From JAAELZ01 sp047639475 (GTDB taxonomy: Bacteria; Pseudomonadota; Gammaproteobacteria; Arenicellales; Poriferihabitantaceae), in contig JBLIOD010000009.1 of assembly GCA_047639475.1 (NCBI GenBank), forward strand, positions 1 through 64,000: a stretch of DNA of 64,000 nucleotides. The letters are read 5' to 3'. Below, in pieces: positions 59,558-64,000 of this stretch. The notes under the pieces are model-generated. The model saw nothing but the letters and a program-made list of their open reading frames with translations, had not been told where the DNA came from and searched no databases. Positions within the stretch are counted from its first letter, which is position 1. Each line of letters begins with the position of its first letter. The position numbers were made by a program, and so were the translations under genes.

Positions 59558-60511
59558 TCAACAAGACAGGATTTCGCCTGGTTCAGTAAACTGGCATCCA
59601 CCTAATATACTGAGCTGGGGCAAAACAAGCCGGAAACCCAGGCCGCTGCTACGAAGCCCCGCAGACGAGTAGAGGCGATCAGCCGAACGCGCACGCCCGG
59701 CGATGCCGCCCCAGCTGCCGCCGCGAAACACGCGGTCAGAGCCTGTAGAACCCACTGGGTCTGTTACTGGGCCATCTGGTTAAGCGGCATATAAGTCTTC
59801 ACACCATTCCCATACATTTCCAGACATATCGTATAAGCCCCATTGATTCGCTGCTTTTTGCGCCACAGGGTGAGTAGTACTGCCTGAGTTAGTGTCATAC
59901 CACCCTATTAAGTTAAGGTTTTGGTCATTACCAAACGTCTCAGTAATATCGCCATTATAAAACGCCGATACCGTCGCGCCGCGTGCTGCATACTCCCACT
60001 GCGACTCGGTAGGCAGTGAATAACAGGTGTTCGGCTGTGAATTGCAGCTAACTCGGTTCTCGCTGGCATTCAAGGCATCTATAACGTCATGTGCTTCATT
60101 CCAATTCACTCTTTCAACAGGGCAATCTAAACCACAGTCTTCCCCTTCACCTAAGGCACTAAAGTGCACGGGGTTGCTGTCCATCACCTGTTGATACTGC
60201 GCCTGCGTCACTTCTGTGGTTTGCATGTAAAAACTTTTGCTGATGTTCACAATGTGCTGGAGTTCATCACCATTTCTTCCGCTCTCTGCGATGTTAACGG
60301 GGCGGCTACTGGTAGTGCCTGTGCCATCTGGACTGCCCATTACAAAAGAACCCGCTGGAATGAGTGAAAACTCCATGCCTATTGAGTTGATAAACAACTC
60401 ACTGTTTGGGCGCACCGCTGGCGGTTCGTCACCTCCCAAGGGCACCACCACCACTTTTACACTTTCATGCGCCAGCGCTATATGGCTAAACAACAAAGCC
60501 CCCAACAACAA
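59558..60511 (-). pseudogene. Formylglycine-generating-enzyme-like (SUMF1) secreted protein with an in-frame stop
   Basis: From 60511 a secretion signal (ALLFSHIALAHE; the start codon may be TTG) leads to a KVVVVPLGGDE motif and an FGE-sulfatase domain: EFSLIPAGSFVMGSPDGTG, FYMQTTEVTQAQYQQVMDSN, VERVNWNEAHDVIDALNA, LPTESQWEYAARGATVSAFY, WGLYDMSGNVWEWCEDLYAA. A TAA at 59780-59782 interrupts before the remaining domain end in the same frame (PDGPVTDPVGSTGSDRVFRG, GSWGGIAGRARSADRLYSSA, GLGFRLVLPQ). The stop is where a tyrosine codon would be expected (YAAYPDG), so one base change ended it. Function unknown; such domains form a sulfatase-activating or structural fold. Confidence 0.8.
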
Positions 60512-60638
60512 TGCGCCAATTGAATGAACCCCTTTTACACTAAGTTTTCTTTGTAATTACTTTTTCATATCTCTACTCTTTTGTTATGGTTTATCCCTGA
60601 AACTTGCCGATAATAGCATATGTCGAATCAAATCAATT

Positions 60639-61546
60639 GGGGTCAGGTCTTTCTTTGTATCACTTTGCGTTTCCCTCTAATAATTCTCCCCACGCTAGAA
60701 AAATGTAAGCCAAAATATTCTGCTATAGCTTGATAAGAATATTCTCCTGTTCTATACGCCTCAATAATCGCTGCATTTCGATTGCTGTGCCGCGATGATA
60801 TTTTAGCTAAGGAATCGGCAGGGGGTCGCCTCTGTACAATAGGAATATTCACATCATCAGACGAACCCATCAACTTTGACTGTGCGGTTTTAATAAACTC
60901 GTCGTTCCCCAGATACACTTGTCGATTAAGATTAGACCAGATCGGTTTACCACCAATTCCATCATCAACAAATTGTATGTATCGCTTTATTGCCTGCTTT
61001 CGGTGACCATTAAACTGCGCTAATAACACATCTATGGCTAGCCATTCAGGCAGCGGGATTTCTCCGATCGTCGCTAAGTAACTGCTCCATTTCCAATCTC
61101 CTGGATGGCTAACTAGTTTAGCGGCGACGGGGTTAAGCACGATATAGCGCGTGACTTCAAGTAAATAGGATTCTGCATCGACCAGTATGCCTTTATACCT
61201 TCCTTGAAAAAGATGGCCAGAACGATGATGGAGCCGATTGGTTGCTTGGGTATAAACGCCATTAAGTTGACGCATGCCTTTGGATAAATTCGCATCTGGC
61301 GTTTCTATCAATAAGTGATAGTGGTTGCTCATCAGGCAATAGGCATGGCAGACCCAATTATACCGTTCGACAACCTCTCCTAATATTTTAAGGAACAGTT
61401 GCCTATCGCCGTCATCTTCGTAAATATCTTCTTTGCGATCTCCCCTTGAAGTGATGTGGTAAGTCGCGTGCTCGAATTCTAATCTTAGTGGTCTTGCCAT
61501 TCCAGAATAATAGCACAATGAATGCTACTATAGCAGACCTGACCCC
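60639..61546 (-). mobile_element. REP-associated tyrosine transposase (RAYT) unit with 12-bp inverted ends
   Basis: The element ends in GGGGTCAGGTCT (60639-60650) and its perfect reverse complement AGACCTGACCCC (61535-61546). The transposase gene lies between with its start facing the right end. Such GGGGTCAGGTCT-type ends are common around RAYT genes. No obvious target-site duplication is visible: left flank ends AATCAATT and right flank begins ATGATCTA. Confidence 0.8.
60643..61500 (-). CDS. RAYT transposase (IS200-like Y1 family)
   Basis: 285 residues from MARPLRLEFEHATYHITSRG. Y1-transposase features: the HxH-like YCLMSNHYHLLIETPDANLS, IYTQ-type segment NGVYTQATNRLHHRSGHLFQ, GRYKGILVDAESYLLEVTRYIVLNPVAAKL, plus an extra C-terminal domain (about 200-285; QAIAEYFGLHFSSVGRIIRG) typical of longer RAYTs, resembling a helix-turn-helix. 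These bind REP-type palindromes. It overlaps the left inverted end at its stop, so the stop codon is a few bases inside the element. Confidence 0.88.
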   Translation of the reverse strand: MARPLRLEFEHATYHITSRGDRKEDIYEDDGDRQLFLKILGEVVERYNWVCHAYCLMSNHYHLLIETPDANLSKGMRQLNGVYTQATNRLHHRSGHLFQGRYKGILVDAESYLLEVTRYIVLNPVAAKLVSHPGDWKWSSYLATIGEIPLPEWLAIDVLLAQFNGHRKQAIKRYIQFVDDGIGGKPIWSNLNRQVYLGNDEFIKTAQSKLMGSSDDVNIPIVQRRPPADSLAKISSRHSNRNAAIIEAYRTGEYSYQAIAEYFGLHFSSVGRIIRGKRKVIQRKT

Positions 61547-61553
61547 ATGATCT

Positions 61554-61691
61554 AAGGAGGCAGCTTGTGGCCGTGCCGGCTGTAATACCGCCCATGCCGC
61601 CTTGCCGTTGAACGCAATGGCATTTGAAAGGATGGAAGCCTTAGAACACTTCGCTAGTTTGGCCGAGCCTAAGTTAGCCGACCTTAAATAA
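61554..61691 (+). pseudogene. Decayed duplicate of the pyrC 3' segment
   Basis: Bases 61554-61670 match pyrC 59154-59279 with only six substitutions and one 9-bp in-frame deletion (about 95 percent by hand count). In the pyrC frame it encodes EAACGRAGCNTAHAALPLNA followed by MAFERMEALEHFASLAEP and stops at 61689-61691 after an unrelated KLADLK tail. It lies 8 bp beyond the RAYT element, so the stretch 59433-61553 is bracketed by direct repeats of pyrC. Confidence 0.85.
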
Positions 61692-61725
61692 ACCAAGCTA
61701 GGAAAAAACGGAACTCGCTTAGCGA

Positions 61726-63660
61726 CTAGTAAGAACTGTAAGAATCAATATCGTCACCTTCAAATGTTGAGCTGAATATCTCAACATCCGCACCTGCACG
61801 AAGCGTATTGCGGAACAAGGTGTAAGACTGATTGCCATCACGCTGATTCAACTGCTGAACCACTTGATCGCGTTCCTCTTCCGTTGCTTGCGCTGGATCA
61901 CCCAAGGTAACTTGTTTTAAACGATATACGCCGTAGTCGCCATTATTCAAGCTGACGCCATCAATTTGCGCACTCACATCTGGAGCCGGTGCGCTAAAGA
62001 CACTCACACTAATTTCGCGGTCAATCGCATCGCTAATGTCGGCTTTACGCTCAGGTAGCGTCCGGATACTGACTTGTTGCTCGTCATTAAAGTCGCCGCC
62101 GTTTTGTAAGGACGCAATCAAAGTTTGACCTTGTTCCGCCGCCAACTCACTGGCGTACTCGCTACGTAGCTGGTCCATTATTTTCTGTTTAACATCCTCA
62201 TAGGCCTTAAGGTGCGCAGTTTCATAGGTATTTTTATGTAGGGCAACAAGATGACCATCTGCCACTTCTATCACATCACTATTTAAATTATCTTCAAGTA
62301 CCGCAGAATCAAAAGCAGCGGCTCGCAGCGTTGGATTATTGAACGGCGCCAGGCCAGTGCTTTCGTTTACCCAAGTCGATGTCACAATTTCAATACCCAG
62401 CGACTCTGCCGCTTCAACTAGGTCGTCGGGTTGTTCAAAAACCAAAGTACGAAATGTTTCAGATACTTCCACAAAGGCTTCATCAGCCATACGTTTTTTC
62501 TCAGTAGTACGCACTTCATCCACTGCTTCGTCGAAAGCTTTTTGACGTTCTACGGTTAATTCGGTTAGTTTGATAATGTGGTAGCCAAATTGAGTTTCGA
62601 TCGGGCCACGAATTTCATCCGCTGCCATCGCAAAAACGGCTTCTTCAAACGCCTGTACCATTTGACCTTTAGCGACGATACCTAAATCGCCGCCTTTTTT
62701 ACTAGAACCAGGGTCTTCTGAATGCGCTTCGGCTAATACCGCAAAGTCAACGCCATTGTTTGCTTCCGCAAAAATGGAGTCAGCCTTGGCCAAGATTTCA
62801 GCCCGTTTATCATCTGATGCACTTTTAGACACCGACAATAAAATATGACTGGCCTGACGTATTTCGGGTTGTGTGTAGCGCCCTTTGGCATTTTCATATG
62901 CTTGTGCTAGTTCTTCTTCTGTCGGCTCAATATCCTTTGCTAAATCCGAGACCTTTAATTCAACATAGTCTAATTTGACACGAGCTTGTTGTTGGTAGTC
63001 ATCTGGATTGTCTTGATATTGCTGCTTAATTTCATCATCGCTGATATCTAAATCGGCTTCTAATGGCTTAGCTTCAATCACAAAGTAATCAGCCTCACGT
63101 TTTTGTAAATTCAGACTTAAGATATGATTGACTTCTACCTCGTTAACAAAGCTTGAATCGACAATACCGGTACGTAGTTGCTCAGTTGCGCCGGTAGCGC
63201 GCTCTTGCTGCTCATAACCTTCGGTAGTGAAACCGGAAGCACTGAGGACCCTTCGATAAGTGTCTTGATTAAACCGGCCTTCTTCTTGAAATGAAGCGTT
63301 TTGCACTATACGCTGCTGTAACGCGTCGTCATTCAAAGTAAGGTCATTATCAATGATGTAATCTCGCGTCACTTGATTAACAACCAATTCTTCTACGATG
63401 CCACGGCGAGCTTCCGGCGTGTCGAACATGGAAGTATCAAAGCTATCACCAAATTGTCGTCTGAAAAATTGTCGGCGCCTTTCCGAAGTTTGTTGAAAAG
63501 ACTGAAACGAGATGTTTTCACCACCTACACTGGCTACATTAATCTGATTGGCCCCTTCAAAATAGGCATTAACGCCAAACAGCGCAAAAGGTACGGCGAT
63601 AATGATAACGACAACCCAAGCTAGCCAGCCTGAGATTTTTTTACGAATGGTAATAAGCAT
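61726..63660 (-). CDS. ppiD: Peptidyl-prolyl isomerase/chaperone PpiD
   Basis: 644 residues. A single N-terminal membrane anchor (WLAWVVVIIIAVPFALFGVNAY) leads to a SurA_N-like periplasmic region (about 40-220). It is followed by a parvulin rotamase domain (about 265-360: IRQASHILLSVSKSASDD, FAVLAEAHSEDPGSSKKGG, DLGIVAKGQMVQAFEEAVF, IETQFGYHIIKLTELTV) and a long C-terminal region. It assists proteins leaving the Sec translocon. Position beside tRNA-Asp/tRNA-Val matches the usual lon-hupB-ppiD neighbourhood. Confidence 0.92.
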   Translation of the reverse strand: MLITIRKKISGWLAWVVVIIIAVPFALFGVNAYFEGANQINVASVGGENISFQSFQQTSERRRQFFRRQFGDSFDTSMFDTPEARRGIVEELVVNQVTRDYIIDNDLTLNDDALQQRIVQNASFQEEGRFNQDTYRRVLSASGFTTEGYEQQERATGATEQLRTGIVDSSFVNEVEVNHILSLNLQKREADYFVIEAKPLEADLDISDDEIKQQYQDNPDDYQQQARVKLDYVELKVSDLAKDIEPTEEELAQAYENAKGRYTQPEIRQASHILLSVSKSASDDKRAEILAKADSIFAEANNGVDFAVLAEAHSEDPGSSKKGGDLGIVAKGQMVQAFEEAVFAMAADEIRGPIETQFGYHIIKLTELTVERQKAFDEAVDEVRTTEKKRMADEAFVEVSETFRTLVFEQPDDLVEAAESLGIEIVTSTWVNESTGLAPFNNPTLRAAAFDSAVLEDNLNSDVIEVADGHLVALHKNTYETAHLKAYEDVKQKIMDQLRSEYASELAAEQGQTLIASLQNGGDFNDEQQVSIRTLPERKADISDAIDREISVSVFSAPAPDVSAQIDGVSLNNGDYGVYRLKQVTLGDPAQATEEERDQVVQQLNQRDGNQSYTLFRNTLRAGADVEIFSSTFEGDDIDSYSSY

Positions 63661-63806
63661 AGTGTTCGGACTTTTTTAGATGTCTTTTTAAAAACCTACA
63701 GCAGGTTTGTGGGAAAGATGAACCCTCAAGGAATCAGCTTTAATTCTAACGGGCTTTGCTTAGGAATTGAATAGCCTAGCAAGATTAATACGAAAGCAAT
63801 ACATAC

Positions 63807-63836
63807 AAAAAAAGCGAGGAAAAACCTCGCTTTGTT
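63807..63836 (-). terminator. Intrinsic terminator after the tRNA pair
   Basis: A 9-bp perfect stem AAAGCGAGG / CCTCGCTTT with a 5-nt loop has an A-run on its plus-strand left flank, so on the minus strand it is followed by a T-run. It ends the tRNA-Val/tRNA-Asp transcript. Confidence 0.85.
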
Positions 63837-63845
63837 TGCTATAAA

Positions 63846-63922
63846 TGGCGGAGCGGACGGGACTCGAACCCGCGACCACCGGCGTGACAGGCCGGTATTC
63901 TAACCAACTGAACTACCGCTCC
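63846..63922 (-). tRNA. tRNA-Asp (GTC)
   Basis: Read on the minus strand, the 77-nt gene begins GGAGCGGTAGTTCAGTTGGT, has anticodon GTC in CCTGTCACGC, a GGTTCGAGTCC T-arm and an acceptor stem GGAGCGG / CCGCTCC with discriminator G and an encoded CCA. Confidence 0.97.
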
Positions 63923-63936
63923 ATATTTATAAAAAA

Positions 63937-64000
63937 TGGTGGGTGCTGAGGGGATCGAACCCCCGACCCTCGCCTTGTAAGGGCGATGCTCTCCCAGCTG
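63937..64000 (-). tRNA. tRNA-Val (TAC), 5' end cut by window edge
   Basis: On the minus strand the visible 64 nt contain anticodon TAC in CCCTTACAAGG, a GGTTCGATCCC T-arm, acceptor 3' strand ending CAGCACCC, discriminator A and encoded CCA. The acceptor 5' strand is beyond base 64000. It is 14 nt from tRNA-Asp and shares its transcript. Confidence 0.95.

Noticed and set aside
60164..60527. Plus-strand frames of 67 and 96 codons across the FGE-like remnant
   Set aside because: Antisense to the FGE fold; no protein features.
1..64000. CRISPR arrays, prophage genes, integrases, toxin-antitoxin or restriction systems
   Set aside because: None found by motif reading; short repeats are single or two-copy palindromes, not spaced direct repeats.

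Overview
The window reads as chromosomal DNA of a free-living, aerobic gammaproteobacterium, possibly marine, with moderate GC (looks mid-40s percent by eye; not computed). The evidence is gene content: SthA transhydrogenase, ApaG, PdxH, a HolD-like/RimI pair, SlyD, TrmL, YrfG, ZapE, a NudJ-like Nudix protein, homodimeric-type PyrC, PpiD beside tRNA-Asp/tRNA-Val, plus TRAP and SulP transporters. I cannot name the genus. No phage, plasmid, CRISPR array or canonical defence system is visible. Nearly all of the window is dense housekeeping DNA. The accessory material is confined to short scars.

Layout. 0-7 kb: isoprenoid/folate genes (ispA end, dxs, folE2), two truncated secreted-protein remnants joined head to head, a CoxG-like gene, sthA, apaG and a 39-codon mini-gene ending in two hairpins. 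7-19 kb: ppk2, an FAD-dependent 2-hydroxyacid dehydrogenase, pdxH, mltD, the holD-like/rimI pair, leuA with a leucine-rich leader peptide, a GST, prmB, a secreted nuclease lipoprotein, rpmE, rho and tpx. 19-26 kb: a broken beta-helix gene, zapE, yrfG, truncated haemoglobin, hemH and a broken glycine-rich secreted gene. 25-30 kb: the pxpABC 5-oxoprolinase genes with a MATE exporter, a DUF1127 protein and a 28-aa membrane peptide. 30-42 kb: K+ channel, sulfurtransferase, SulP transporter, a CbiX-like chelatase, DUF547 protein, GT2, a PLP ammonia-lyase, a TRAP transporter, a GT-C membrane protein and a tandem pair of small secreted CxxCP proteins. 42-51 kb: dinB, trhO, VOC protein, purC, dapA, purL. 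51-59 kb: sufE/sufS, trmL, hemJ, slyD, hemW, GNAT, nadE, nudJ, pyrC. 59-64 kb: a formylglycine-generating-enzyme-like gene with an in-frame stop, a RAYT transposase with 12-bp inverted ends, a duplicated pyrC fragment, ppiD and two tRNAs.

How the genes fit together. Sulfur and Fe-S supply (SulP, sulfurtransferase, SufS/SufE), haem synthesis (HemH, HemJ, HemW), purine synthesis (PurC, PurL), isoprenoid precursors (IspA, Dxs), and NAD(P) balance (NadE, SthA) are represented piecemeal, as is usual on a gammaproteobacterial chromosome. Regulation visible in the sequence includes leucine attenuation at leuA, an L31 leader-like hairpin, an rpmE terminator lying inside the next reading frame, a 12-bp intercistronic hairpin in the TRAP operon, and a two-copy palindromic element placed directly after the rho and slyD stop codons that shows a compensatory base-pair change.

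A recurring theme is decay of secreted-protein genes. Five such genes are broken by frameshift, nonsense mutation or truncation, while the surrounding core genes are intact. The best candidates for undescribed biology are the tandem CxxCP secreted proteins, the 28-aa peptide upstream of DUF1127, the 39-aa mini-gene, and the palindromic 3'-UTR element.
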